Of a stretch of 64,000 bases of DNA, positions 25,754-34,472 are shown piece by piece. The notes beneath the pieces were generated by a model, which searched no databases, was not told the origin of the DNA, and saw only the letters and a program-made list of their open reading frames with translations. Source of the stretch: Chryseobacterium sp. 6424 (lineage in GTDB: Bacteria; Bacteroidota; Bacteroidia; Flavobacteriales; Weeksellaceae); contig NZ_CP023540.1 in the NCBI RefSeq assembly GCF_003692615.1, positions 2,170,001 through 2,234,000 on the forward strand, in the 5' to 3' direction. Position 1 is the first letter of the stretch; the number at the start of each line of letters is the position of its first letter. Position numbers and translations under genes: made by a program.

Positions 25754-26941
25754 TTAATCTAAGATTTCAGTTACCTGACCTGCACCAACTGTTCTACCAC
25801 CTTCTCTGATCGCGAATCTAAGACCCTCGTTAAGAGCGATTGGTTGTAACAATTCTACAGTAATAGTAAGGTTATCACCTGGCATTACCATTTCTACACC
25901 TTCTGGCAAGAAAATCTCACCTGTAACGTCAGTAGTTCTTACGTAGAACTGTGGACGATATTTGTTGTGGAATGGCGTGTGACGACCACCTTCTTCTTTA
26001 GAAAGGATATAAACCTCTGCTTTGAATTTCTTGTGTGGCTTCACAGAGTCTTTCTTAGCGATTACCATACCTCTCTTGATGTCGGTTTTCTCGATACCTC
26101 TCAACAATAGACCTACGTTATCACCAGCTTCACCTCTGTCTAGGATTTTACGGAACATCTCTACACCTGTAATGGTAGAAGTAAGTTTCTCGTCACCCAT
26201 ACCTACGATGTCTACAGGGTCACCCGTGTTGATCACACCAGCCTCGATTCTACCAGTTGCTACAGTACCTCTACCAGTAATAGAGAATACGTCTTCGATT
26301 GGCATCAAGAATGGCTTATCTTGGTCACGTGTTGGTTGCTCGATCCAAGAATCTACAGCAGCCATAAGCTCGTCGATTTTCTCAACCCACTTCGCATCTC
26401 CGTTAAGTCCACCTAAAGCAGAACCTTGGATTACTGGGGAGTTATCACCATCATATTCGTAAGAAGAAAGAAGGTCTCTAACTTCAAGTTCAACAAGTTC
26501 TAATAATTCAGGGTCATCAACCATATCCACCTTGTTCATGAAAACAACGATTCTTGGTACGTTTACCTGACGGCAAAGAAGGATGTGCTCTCTTGTTTGA
26601 GGCATTGGTCCGTCTGTCGCAGCAACTACAAGGATCGCTCCGTCCATCTGAGCAGCACCGGTAACCATGTTCTTAACATAATCGGCGTGACCTGGACAGT
26701 CTACGTGAGCATAGTGTCTGTTTTCAGTTTCATATTCAACGTGAGAAGTGTTGATAGTAATACCTCTTTCTTTTTCCTCTGGCGCAGAGTCGATAGAAGA
26801 GAAGTCTCTCATCTGTGCTAAACCTTTTTCAGCTAATACTTTAGAGATCGCAGCTGTCAAAGTAGTTTTACCATGGTCTACGTGACCGATGGTACCAATG
26901 TTCAAGTGTGGTTTGTTACGATTAAACGTTTCCTTTGCCAT
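25754..26941 (-). CDS. tuf: Elongation factor Tu
   Basis: 395 residues, the usual size. GTPase motifs are GHVDHGKT (P-loop), DCPGHADY (G3), NKVD (G4) and SAL (G5). The three EF-Tu domains are complete to [14 protein letters not shown]. It delivers aminoacyl-tRNA to the ribosome. The gene follows four tRNA genes, the arrangement known from E. coli tufB. Confidence 0.99.
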   Translation of the reverse strand: MAKETFNRNKPHLNIGTIGHVDHGKTTLTAAISKVLAEKGLAQMRDFSSIDSAPEEKERGITINTSHVEYETENRHYAHVDCPGHADYVKNMVTGAAQMDGAILVVAATDGPMPQTREHILLCRQVNVPRIVVFMNKVDMVDDPELLELVELEVRDLLSSYEYDGDNSPVIQGSALGGLNGDAKWVEKIDELMAAVDSWIEQPTRDQDKPFLMPIEDVFSITGRGTVATGRIEAGVINTGDPVDIVGMGDEKLTSTITGVEMFRKILDRGEAGDNVGLLLRGIEKTDIKRGMVIAKKDSVKPHKKFKAEVYILSKEEGGRHTPFHNKYRPQFYVRTTDVTGEIFLPEGVEMVMPGDNLTITVELLQPIALNEGLRFAIREGGRTVGAGQVTEILD

Positions 26942-27087
26942 GATTTAATTATTTATTTAATTATTTATTTAAATTTTCGGTGCGCAAATATAGTGAAATT
27001 TTAAATATCGAAAATCTTTTTTAATAAAATTTTCTTTATTGAAATTTAATCGTTTACGTCGCCAAATTGCCAGTGAATACCGGTGGG

Positions 27088-27117
27088 CAAATTTACTAAA
27101 AATTTTTTAGTGACAAA
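27088..27117 (-). promoter_or_regulatory. tuf promoter
   Basis: TTTG (27114-27117), 18 nt, TAAATTTG (27088-27095) on the minus strand, a full match to the Bacteroidota consensus. The predicted leader is about 140 nt; a second -7-like box TATATTTG lies at 26985-26992 without a clear -33. Confidence 0.75.
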
Positions 27118-27204
27118 ATCCTTACTCCAGTTTTAAGAAATCAATCCTTTAGCATTCATCCTATTACACCGCTGGGCATCTGGCAGAACACCCTTTCCGG
27201 TAAA

Positions 27205-27234
27205 AACAAAAAATCTCCCGGGTTGGGAGATTTT
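27205..27234 (-). terminator. Terminator of the four-tRNA operon
   Basis: AAAATCTCCC and GGGAGATTTT form a perfect 10-bp stem with a 5-nt loop, then T on the minus strand. It begins 4 nt after the last tRNA. Confidence 0.85.
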
Positions 27235-27238
27235 CCAG

Positions 27239-27310
27239 AGCCAACAATGAGATTTGAACTCACGACCTCTTCCTTACCAAGGAAGCGCTCTACCCCTGAG
27301 CTATGTCGGC
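27239..27310 (-). tRNA. tRNA-Thr (GGT)
   Basis: 72 nt. Acceptor GCCGACA/TGTTGGC, anticodon stem CTTCC/GGAAG, loop TTGGTAA with anticodon GGT. CCA is not encoded. Confidence 0.97.
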
Positions 27311-27359
27311 AAAATCTAAAAAAAAATCACAAGCCGCTTGTGTGGTTGTGATTTCTTTG

Positions 27360-27432
27360 AGCGGAAGACGAGGGTCGAACTCGCGACATTCAGCTTGGAA
27401 GGCTGACGCTCTACCAACTGAGCTACTTCCGC
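27360..27432 (-). tRNA. tRNA-Gly (TCC)
   Basis: 73 nt. Acceptor GCGGAAG/CTTCCGC, anticodon stem TCAGC/GCTGA, loop CTTCCAA with anticodon TCC. Discriminator U. Confidence 0.97.
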
Positions 27433-27514
27433 ATAATGTGTAAAACACACTGTTGGCAAACGGTCTGCAAATGTAATAAAAAATCTTCATTACCTGCAAA
27501 CAGTTTATAAAATG

Positions 27515-27597
27515 TGGGGAGAGTAGGATTCGAACCTACGAAGTCGTAAGACAGCAGAGTTACAGTCTGATCCATTTGGCCACTCTGGAATCTCCCC
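27515..27597 (-). tRNA. tRNA-Tyr (GTA)
   Basis: 83 nt, class II with a long variable arm. Acceptor GGGGAGA/TCTCCCC, loop CTGTAAC with anticodon GTA, discriminator A as expected for tyrosine. Confidence 0.97.
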
Positions 27598-27617
27598 AAA
27601 ATTTTACAAAAAAAACG

Positions 27618-27691
27618 AGCCTCCAGAGGGATTCGAACCCACGACCCCGAGATTACAAATCACGTGCTCTGGCCAACTGAGCTATGGAGGC
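27618..27691 (-). tRNA. tRNA-Thr (TGT)
   Basis: 74 nt. Acceptor GCCTCCA/TGGAGGC, loop TTTGTAA with anticodon TGT. The anticodon stem has one U-U mismatch in the middle pair; all other stems close. It is the first tRNA of the operon, order Thr-Tyr-Gly-Thr. Confidence 0.95.
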
Positions 27692-27729
27692 AAATAGATT
27701 TCAAAAGATCTCTTCTCTTTTTGCGAGTG

Positions 27730-27762
27730 CAAATATAAGGGAGATTTTTTGAAATCTACAAA
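27730..27762 (-). promoter_or_regulatory. Promoter of the four-tRNA operon
   Basis: TTTG (27759-27762), 21 nt, TATATTTG (27730-27737) on the minus strand, about 38 nt before the first tRNA. Confidence 0.65.
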
Positions 27763-27791
27763 TATTTTACAATAAAATTTTAACTTTTTTT

Positions 27792-28082
27792 CTACGCCAG
27801 TTCCTTTTTCTTGATTAGCAGCTTTTTAGCTACTTCCGCACACTGGTCTAAACTTTCTTCAAAAGTGGTGGTTGTTTTCTTAACTACGATGTCGTCCCCC
27901 GGAACGGCCAATATGATCTCGGCTGTTTTGTTTTCCTTATCAGATTTGTTTTCCACTTTCAGGAAGACTTTACACTCCACGATCTTGTCATAATAATTAT
28001 CGAGCTTGCTGAGTTTTTTCTCAATATGTTCTTCAAGCGGTGCGTGAGGCGTCAATCCTATTGACTGTACTGAAATTTTCAT
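27792..28082 (-). CDS. hpf: Ribosome hibernation-promoting factor, short form
   Basis: 96 residues of the HPF/RaiA fold: the N-terminal MKISVQSIGLTPHAPLEEHI and a central basic/acidic pattern with KVFLKVENKSDKENK. The short form lacks the dimerisation domain of long HPF. It binds the 30S decoding centre and silences ribosomes in stationary phase. Its ATG overlaps the stop of the recombinase gene (ATGA), so the two are translationally coupled. Confidence 0.92.
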   Translation of the reverse strand: MKISVQSIGLTPHAPLEEHIEKKLSKLDNYYDKIVECKVFLKVENKSDKENKTAEIILAVPGDDIVVKKTTTTFEESLDQCAEVAKKLLIKKKELA

Positions 28083-28969
28083 AAATCTACATTTTTTATA
28101 GCCCGCGGATGGGCATTGTTAAACACTTTTTTTAACTGTTCGATATTCGCGCTGGTATAAACCTGGGTACTGGCCAGTGAGCTGTGCCCCATCAAAGTTT
28201 TTACTTTAGAAATTTCTGCCCCATGCTCTAACACGTGTGTCGCGAAGCTGTGTCGCAGCATGTGCGGGCTTTTTTTCTTCTTCGATGTTACAAGACTAAG
28301 ATAGGCATTAACCGCAGAATACACAAACTTATCATTCAGTTTTGTACCCCGTGGCCCAATGAAAAAGTACTTTTCACTCTCTACCTTCGGCTTACGCACT
28401 TTCAAATATTCTTTGAAATCATCCGCCAGCTTGGCAGACATGGGGATGATGCGCTGTTTATTACCTTTCCCTATCACCTTCAGTTCAAGTTTATCCAGAT
28501 CTACCGCTTCAAGAAGCAGGCCAGTCAGCTCGGCGCGCCGCATACCTGTTTGATAAAGTGTTTCAATAATCAGTTCTTTCAGAAAATCGTGCTTTTGTGG
28601 CCGAAACTCTTCCATCTGCAGGTTATTCATTTCATCAAAGGACAAAGGAATCTGCTTTTCAGGATAGAATTTCAGGGTCTGGATATGCTCTACAGGCGAA
28701 ACTTGTATTTCACCCAGCTTCATCATGAAAAGGTAGAAACTACGCAGTGTAGAGAGTTTGCGATTGATCGAACGGCGGGCGATCTTTTTTTCACCAAGAT
28801 GTGCCATGAAATTGCGCACAACCTTATAATCAGCCTTTAAAAGATCTTCATGGGCTTCGGTGACCAGTAGAAACTGCCGGAAATCCTCCAAATCTTTCCG
28901 ATAACTGATGACCGTGTTGGCGGAATAGCGTTTTTCGGTGAGGATGTAATCTAAAAATTTTTCGAGCAT
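28079..28969 (-). CDS. xerC: Tyrosine recombinase, XerC/XerD type
   Basis: 296 residues from the ATG at 28969. The SAM-like N-terminal domain (1 to about 90) and catalytic domain are complete, with all active-site residues: R144, K168, H236, R239, H262 and Y271 (MLRHSFATH and GHSSLASTQVYTSAN). Xer proteins resolve chromosome dimers at dif. The open frame starts at 28990, but that codon lies in the rpsU terminator; 28969 begins with the family N-terminus. Whether this is XerC or XerD is not settled; no integrase-type neighbours point to a mobile element. Confidence 0.88.
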   Translation of the reverse strand: MLEKFLDYILTEKRYSANTVISYRKDLEDFRQFLLVTEAHEDLLKADYKVVRNFMAHLGEKKIARRSINRKLSTLRSFYLFMMKLGEIQVSPVEHIQTLKFYPEKQIPLSFDEMNNLQMEEFRPQKHDFLKELIIETLYQTGMRRAELTGLLLEAVDLDKLELKVIGKGNKQRIIPMSAKLADDFKEYLKVRKPKVESEKYFFIGPRGTKLNDKFVYSAVNAYLSLVTSKKKKSPHMLRHSFATHVLEHGAEISKVKTLMGHSSLASTQVYTSANIEQLKKVFNNAHPRAIKNVDL

Positions 28970-28980
28970 GGTATAAAAAC

Positions 28981-29020
28981 AAAAAATCACTTTCCAAATA
29001 TAACTATCTGAAAAGTGATT
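28981..29020 (-). terminator. rpsU terminator
   Basis: AATCACTTTCC and GAAAAGTGATT form an 11-bp stem with one mismatch; on the minus strand a run of six T follows. It overlaps the rejected upstream start of the recombinase. Confidence 0.78.
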
Positions 29021-29047
29021 GTCGTATTTTCTGAAGAAAATTTTTAC

Positions 29048-29245
29048 TTATGCCTGCTCGTCGCGGCTAAGATTGCGCTGTTTGTGAGCTGCTTTCAGTT
29101 TTGCCTGTCTGTTGATAACCGACGGCTTGATGAACTGCTGACGGCTTCTTAAAGCACGTACCACACCAGTTTTATCAAATTTTCTTTTGTATTTCTTTAA
29201 TGCTCTGTCGATAGCTTCGCCATCTTTTACGGGGATAATTAACAT
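29048..29245 (-). CDS. rpsU: 30S ribosomal protein S21
   Basis: 65 residues, highly basic, matching S21 (EAIDRALKKYKRKFDKTGVV). In Bacteroidota S21 helps sequester the anti-Shine-Dalgarno end of 16S rRNA, consistent with the lack of Shine-Dalgarno sites here. It has its own promoter and terminator. Confidence 0.95.
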   Translation of the reverse strand: MLIIPVKDGEAIDRALKKYKRKFDKTGVVRALRSRQQFIKPSVINRQAKLKAAHKQRNLSRDEQA

Positions 29246-29268
29246 AGTTTACATCTCATTTTGGTTTG

Positions 29269-29299
29269 CAAAAGTAATATATTATTTCGATTTGACAAA
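29269..29299 (-). promoter_or_regulatory. rpsU promoter
   Basis: TTTG (29296-29299), 19 nt, TACTTTTG (29269-29276) on the minus strand. It overlaps the upstream region of the divergent helicase gene. Confidence 0.7.
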
Positions 29300-29332
29300 T
29301 TTTTTAGTATTTTTAAACTTAAATTCACATTC

Positions 29333-32300
29333 ATGGTTCAGAAGAATTATCGGGTTATCAATGCCTCCGCAGGTTCCGGCAAAACGTACGCACTTGTGCT
29401 CAACCTTCTCATGATCTGCCTGCGGCATCCCTCGCAGCCTGATAAAATTAAAAACATCCTCGCACTTACCTTTACCAACAAGGCCGCCAATGAGATGAAA
29501 CACCGTATCATCAGTTGGTTAAAAGAATTTTCGCTGCCCGGATATGAAAACAACCAGGAACTGAAAAACATTCAGCAAAAAATGTTAGCCCAAGGGCAGG
29601 AAGTATCCTTAAAAGTGCTGCACGAACGCTCGCGCAAAGTGTTGGATTATATCCTGCACAATTATTCCACCCTCAACATCGGTACAATTGATAAGTTTAA
29701 CTCGCGGCTGGTACGCAGTTTCGCCTATGAACTTGGGCTGGCGCAAAATTTCAACCTCGAGATCAACGCGGAGCCTTATCTGGTGGAAGCGGTGGAAAAA
29801 ATGCTGGAGGATATTGGCGAAGAAAATGAAGTCTCTGATGCCTTTATGGATTTTGTGACTTATAGCCTTGATAATAATGAACGCGTGAATATCAATAAAA
29901 CCCTTTACTATTCTGCTAAGGAATTCGTGCAGGATAAACATTATTTCCGCCTCAGCCAGAATAAAGATTTCGACTGGAAGGTATATGATGACGCTAAAAG
30001 AAAACTTCGGGAAAACATCCGCAATCTGAAGGAAGAAAACATCAAGACCGCAGAAACCTGCCTGAAGCTCTTGGAAGAGAAAAACCTTGAAACCGGCGAT
30101 TTCTCGGGTGGTTCTAAAAACAGTATCGCAAAGTTCTTCACAGAAGCCATACGCTTTTTCGGTAATGAACGGATAGATTTCCCATTCCCGAAAAACGAAG
30201 AAACCGCACTCACCACCTTTCAGAAAGGCTGTTCCTCAACCTCTAAAAACCGCCAAACCGAGATCCTCGAAATCCTTGATTTTCTGCTCGAAAGCCGCAG
30301 CAAAATCATCAGTAATTATATCGACAGCCAAAAACAAGAGAAAATCCTGCATGCCCTGCTGCCACTGAAGGTAAATAAAGACATACAGGATAAACTGGCC
30401 GAAATAGAAGATAAGAATGATATTGTACTGCTGAGCAAATTCAACATCCTGATCCATGAAAACCTGCGCGATGAGCCTTCATCATTCATTTATGAAAAAG
30501 TTGGCAGCCAGTTTTCGCATTATTTTTTCGATGAATTTCAGGATACATCCTTCCTTCAGTGGCAAAATTTCCTTCCGTTGCGCGATCATGCCGTATCTTC
30601 GGAAGAGATGAGCTTTACGCTTGTGGGTGATCCAAAACAGAGCATTTACCGTTTTCGGGGCGGGGATTCGCAACTGATGCTCGACATCATTAATCACCGT
30701 GAAAAATCTTTGGTATTGGCCGACCTCGAGAATCTGGGCGACAACTGGCGCAGCGCGAAAAACATTGTAGATTTCAACAACCGTTTATATCAGTTCCTGG
30801 CTTCTCACACGCAAGAGCAACACTGCGAACTTTTTGGGAAGGGCTCGCAACAGACTCCAAAATCCAAATCTGAAGGCCGTGTAAGAATAAACCTCATCGA
30901 AAACGCGGATAAAAACTCTTTTTATGAAGATATCGCCAGGAAAATGCAGGCAGATATACAGCAATGCGCCGACAACGGTTTCCGGTTTTCAGATATCACA
31001 ATCCTGTGTCGGGGCAATTTCGATATCTTCAACTTTTCGCGGCTATTGGGTAACCTGAAAATCCAGTATCAGGGGAAAGAAGAGTTTATTAAGACCATTT
31101 CAGAATCTGGACTTACGCTGAATCTCTCTTCTACCCTATTGGCTTTAACTGAATTTCTACGATGGGAACAGAACCCAAAAAACAATCAGTTTGCCGTAAA
31201 AATGCTGTACTATTTAAATGATTTGGGCCGAATTAAAATCAACGACTTCAGTGCTGCCATGATGCAAATGCTTGCGCTGAGGCATAAACCGGCAATGCTG
31301 TCGTTCATAAAGGAACATTTCGGGCTGAATCTTTCGGCTGAATCCTTGTTGCAGCTCAATCTTTATAATTTCGTGGAGCATTACCTGCAAGAATTTGCGG
31401 TGGACGGCAAGGAAACTGATTTCCTCTTTAATTATCTGGAAATGCTGTATGCATTCAGCCAGAACTCTGGGGCTAACCTGAAAGAATTTCTGCGCTTTTG
31501 GGATGAGGAGGCACAAGATTTTACCATCCAAGCCTCTGATAATCTGGACGCTGTAAAGCTAATGACCATCCATAAAGCCAAAGGGCTGGAGTTTCCTGTG
31601 GTATTTCTACCGATGGAAAACTCACACAAAGACACCTCATTCAGCAATTGGTTTGAGGTACCCGATGGCGGTAGTCTCGCGTCTGTAAATGTAAAAGGTT
31701 TCACTAAAGGACTGGATGTCTATGACCCTGATATTGAGAAATTCAACAGTGAGAACGTATATCAAAACAAAATCGACCGTTTCTGTCTGCAATATGTCGC
31801 TACCACGCGCGCGGCCGAGCAACTGTTCCTGTATGTACAGCAAGGGAATAAAACCAGCAACAATCTTGAACTTTACGACTTTATCGCACCGCTGATTCCC
31901 CAAGATGAAAACGGAGAGGCAAGGGATTCTTTTGATATCTATGAAACATCACCGGAGATTTTAAAAAAGAAAAAACAGGAGCAGGCCGCTGACTGGGTTA
32001 CAAAATCGGTCCCATTTAAAAACATTAAACCACCTTATAGAGATTCAATAAAAATTGCTACGCCATCAAAAAGCTACCAAAACCGTGTTGAGAAAGTGCG
32101 CACCGGGATCTTCACACACGAAATCCTGGCTAAAATAAATACGGCTGCTGATGTGGAAAAAACATTGGAGGCCTACATCCTAGAAGGCACCATCACGCAG
32201 GAAGAAAAACGTGATATCGCGGAAAGGATCTACAGCATTATGAACGATGAGAATTATGCTAAATATTTCACTCCGGGGCAAGTGGTACTCAATGAAAAGG

Positions 32301-32497
32301 ACCTGATGATCTCAGCCGGTGGCGAATCCAAAATTTGCCGCCCCGACCGACTCATCGATACCGGGAACGGATACCTCATCATTGATTTTAAAACCGGTGA
32401 ACCCCTGGAGAAACATCAGCAGCAGATCAATGAATACCGCAATATGCTGGAGCGTTTTGGGAAAAAGGTATTGGAGACGACTTTAATTTATATCTAA
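29333..32497 (+). CDS. addA: UvrD-family helicase with RecB-type nuclease domain (AddA-like)
   Basis: 1054 residues from the ATG at 29333, chosen because MVQKNYRVINASAGSGKTYA is the family N-terminus; an in-frame ATG at 29261 lies in the promoter region. Helicase motifs: Walker A SAGSGKT (about 12-18), LTFTNKAANEM, DEFQDT, GDPKQSIYRFRGGD, TIHKAKGLEFPVV and ATTRA. The C-terminus carries a PD-(D/E)xK nuclease (GIFTHEIL, RPDRLID, LIIDFKTG, QINEY). AddAB/RecBCD complexes process double-strand DNA ends. The AddB partner is not next to it; the neighbour is on the other strand. Confidence 0.88.
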   Translation: MVQKNYRVINASAGSGKTYALVLNLLMICLRHPSQPDKIKNILALTFTNKAANEMKHRIISWLKEFSLPGYENNQELKNIQQKMLAQGQEVSLKVLHERSRKVLDYILHNYSTLNIGTIDKFNSRLVRSFAYELGLAQNFNLEINAEPYLVEAVEKMLEDIGEENEVSDAFMDFVTYSLDNNERVNINKTLYYSAKEFVQDKHYFRLSQNKDFDWKVYDDAKRKLRENIRNLKEENIKTAETCLKLLEEKNLETGDFSGGSKNSIAKFFTEAIRFFGNERIDFPFPKNEETALTTFQKGCSSTSKNRQTEILEILDFLLESRSKIISNYIDSQKQEKILHALLPLKVNKDIQDKLAEIEDKNDIVLLSKFNILIHENLRDEPSSFIYEKVGSQFSHYFFDEFQDTSFLQWQNFLPLRDHAVSSEEMSFTLVGDPKQSIYRFRGGDSQLMLDIINHREKSLVLADLENLGDNWRSAKNIVDFNNRLYQFLASHTQEQHCELFGKGSQQTPKSKSEGRVRINLIENADKNSFYEDIARKMQADIQQCADNGFRFSDITILCRGNFDIFNFSRLLGNLKIQYQGKEEFIKTISESGLTLNLSSTLLALTEFLRWEQNPKNNQFAVKMLYYLNDLGRIKINDFSAAMMQMLALRHKPAMLSFIKEHFGLNLSAESLLQLNLYNFVEHYLQEFAVDGKETDFLFNYLEMLYAFSQNSGANLKEFLRFWDEEAQDFTIQASDNLDAVKLMTIHKAKGLEFPVVFLPMENSHKDTSFSNWFEVPDGGSLASVNVKGFTKGLDVYDPDIEKFNSENVYQNKIDRFCLQYVATTRAAEQLFLYVQQGNKTSNNLELYDFIAPLIPQDENGEARDSFDIYETSPEILKKKKQEQAADWVTKSVPFKNIKPPYRDSIKIATPSKSYQNRVEKVRTGIFTHEILAKINTAADVEKTLEAYILEGTITQEEKRDIAERIYSIMNDENYAKYFTPGQVVLNEKDLMISAGGESKICRPDRLIDTGNGYLIIDFKTGEPLEKHQQQINEYRNMLERFGKKVLETTLIYI

Positions 32498-32529
32498 AAA
32501 AACCTGTTCCGGTGCAGGAACAGGTTTTT
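32496..32529. terminator. Bidirectional terminator between addA and the DUF3857 gene
   Basis: AAAAACCTGTTCC and GGAACAGGTTTTT form a perfect 13-bp stem with a 6-nt loop, with A and T tracts on each side, so it can serve both converging genes. Confidence 0.9.
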
Positions 32530-32546
32530 CTTATTTGTTTAGGTCA

Positions 32547-34472
32547 TCATTTCTTTACGGCTGTAACCACTTGGGCTTCCTGTTTTGTGATATTATCAAA
32601 AATCTGTGTGAAAGCCGGATAATACTCTTTTGGGAACACCGAATCATCGATCTGGGTAATGGTTTCCACCGTAAGTGTATTGCCATTTTGTGTCACCAGA
32701 TAAGTATATTGCAGTGCATTATCTTCTGTCCTGAATTTCTTAGACTTCGGTACATTTTCAAAGACATAGTTTTCGGGCAGTGTGATGGTAACTTTTTTTA
32801 TACGGTCGTTGGCAGAATAAAACTCCAGTGGCGCCTTTCGCGCTTCTGCCTGCTTAAAATCGTGATTTTGGGTGTATAGAAACAGTAACGGATTGAAGAC
32901 TAGCTTGCTGCCTATGACATCCACAAAAGTATCTGAGGTAAAATCGAAACTGGTTTCAAACTCATTATTATCCTGCAGGCCATGCTTCATGTTTGCGATG
33001 GCAAATTTGTAATCATCTTTATAAGATTTGGCAAACCGGTTGGCATCTTCGGTAAAACGTTCATTTACGACCATTGCATAGAGTTTGGTATCGCGATCGC
33101 GGAAGCTACCTTCGAAAGTGCCATCTTCTTTTAGTTTTGCATTCACGGTAAGGAACGTCTTGCTCACGTCCGGATATACGATATTAATTTGTTTGGCATC
33201 TTTTCTACCCATAATCAACCCATGGTAATTGAGGGCCTTGGGCGCTATCATGTTAATCTCGCTGTGTTTGTATGCCGCATCCAGAAGGTAAATATTATCC
33301 TTATCTATGAAGGAAGCGATTACATAATTCAACTGTGCGATAGAGGGATTATAAGCCAGCAAAAGCCCTTTATGTATCGTAGAAAGCACCACGGGATCTG
33401 CAGGGATATCGGCACTGCGCAGCAACATGACCAACAACAGGTTGATGTCGGCACTGTTACCGACTTTGGTAGAGATTAGGTTGCGGACTCCTTTGCCGGC
33501 CACCACGTCATCCTCCTTGTTCCAGGTATAGTTGTTCTGCACAAACTTCAGTACGGCCTGCGCCCGTTGCATTATCGGCAGTGTTTTAACCTCCGCCGGA
33601 AGCAGATTTTTCACCGCACTTTCCTTGCTGAGCTGTCCGCCGAAATCCTCATGTTCATACAACCGTTTCCGGACGTCTTCCCACGTAGTCGCGTAGGACT
33701 TAAATACGTTATTGATTAAGGTAGAATTAAGTTCCGCTTTGATGCCGGTTTTATAATTCTCGTTATTCATGACATACATCTCTTCCTTGTAAGCAGGTAC
33801 ATTCTCGTACGCGAAGCGGTAAGTCTGGTATTGCCCGCCATACAGATTACGCTCCTCCACCACACGTTGAAAGGGCGACAGGGACCCTTTATAATTAATG
33901 GTGTAACCTAAAGGTTTCGGCGCATCAAGTACATACTCTACATAACGCACCGGTATGTCTTCTTCAATTAAAATACGCGGTGTAGAACCCAAAAACGGCG
34001 TCATAATGGAATATGAGTATTCGATGACCGAACCGTTCTTCACATTAGCAAAAGCAAACTTCGTAATTTGGTAGTTCTTATCTTCTTTGGATTTATATTT
34101 TTCATCTTTAGCCACTTTTGTAGCCACGCTTTTTCCGTTTTCGAAATTAAATGTATTCGCTTTCAGGTTACTGAGTACCTCGCGCGAACCTAGACCGTCA
34201 TCATAAATAGCAATCTCACGATCCAGATAATCAGAGGCGTTGTCTTTATTATAAATCTTGATGCGGTTTACGACATTGTGATACATGGTACCATCATAAT
34301 CTATCCGGAAATGGATGGACCGGTATAAGACTTCCGCAGGCACATCCCCGAATTTCACAGATTTCTCGCTCTTAAGGTCTTCATCGGAAAGATTGGGGAC
34401 GTTGAGGAATTTGTGCTGGGCATCTATATTTGCAAGCCAGAAAATGCTTACAAGAAGTAGAAATTTCTTCAT
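32547..34472 (-). CDS. DUF3857/transglutaminase-like exported protein, catalytic residues replaced
   Basis: 641 residues. A signal peptide (KKFLLLVSIFWLANIDAQ) precedes a DUF3857 domain (about 50-240) and a transglutaminase-like fold (about 300-420). At the catalytic positions the cysteine is Ser340 (KVGNSADINLLL), the histidine is Tyr383 (LNYVIA) and only the aspartate (D398) remains, so it is probably not an active enzyme. It overlaps the stop of the upstream homologue by one base (TGATG), which implies coupled translation. Likely periplasmic or surface; function unknown. Confidence 0.82.
   Translation of the reverse strand: MKKFLLLVSIFWLANIDAQHKFLNVPNLSDEDLKSEKSVKFGDVPAEVLYRSIHFRIDYDGTMYHNVVNRIKIYNKDNASDYLDREIAIYDDGLGSREVLSNLKANTFNFENGKSVATKVAKDEKYKSKEDKNYQITKFAFANVKNGSVIEYSYSIMTPFLGSTPRILIEEDIPVRYVEYVLDAPKPLGYTINYKGSLSPFQRVVEERNLYGGQYQTYRFAYENVPAYKEEMYVMNNENYKTGIKAELNSTLINNVFKSYATTWEDVRKRLYEHEDFGGQLSKESAVKNLLPAEVKTLPIMQRAQAVLKFVQNNYTWNKEDDVVAGKGVRNLISTKVGNSADINLLLVMLLRSADIPADPVVLSTIHKGLLLAYNPSIAQLNYVIASFIDKDNIYLLDAAYKHSEINMIAPKALNYHGLIMGRKDAKQINIVYPDVSKTFLTVNAKLKEDGTFEGSFRDRDTKLYAMVVNERFTEDANRFAKSYKDDYKFAIANMKHGLQDNNEFETSFDFTSDTFVDVIGSKLVFNPLLFLYTQNHDFKQAEARKAPLEFYSANDRIKKVTITLPENYVFENVPKSKKFRTEDNALQYTYLVTQNGNTLTVETITQIDDSVFPKEYYPAFTQIFDNITKQEAQVVTAVKK

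Noticed and set aside
27618..27691. tRNA-Thr (TGT) as a pseudogene because of a mismatch in the anticodon stem
   Set aside because: Only one U-U mismatch; the acceptor, D and T arms are intact and the gene sits first in a conserved tRNA operon.
28079..28969. Tyrosine recombinase as the integrase of a mobile element
   Set aside because: It lies in a housekeeping unit between rpsU and hpf with no attachment repeats or phage genes nearby, so a Xer role is more likely.
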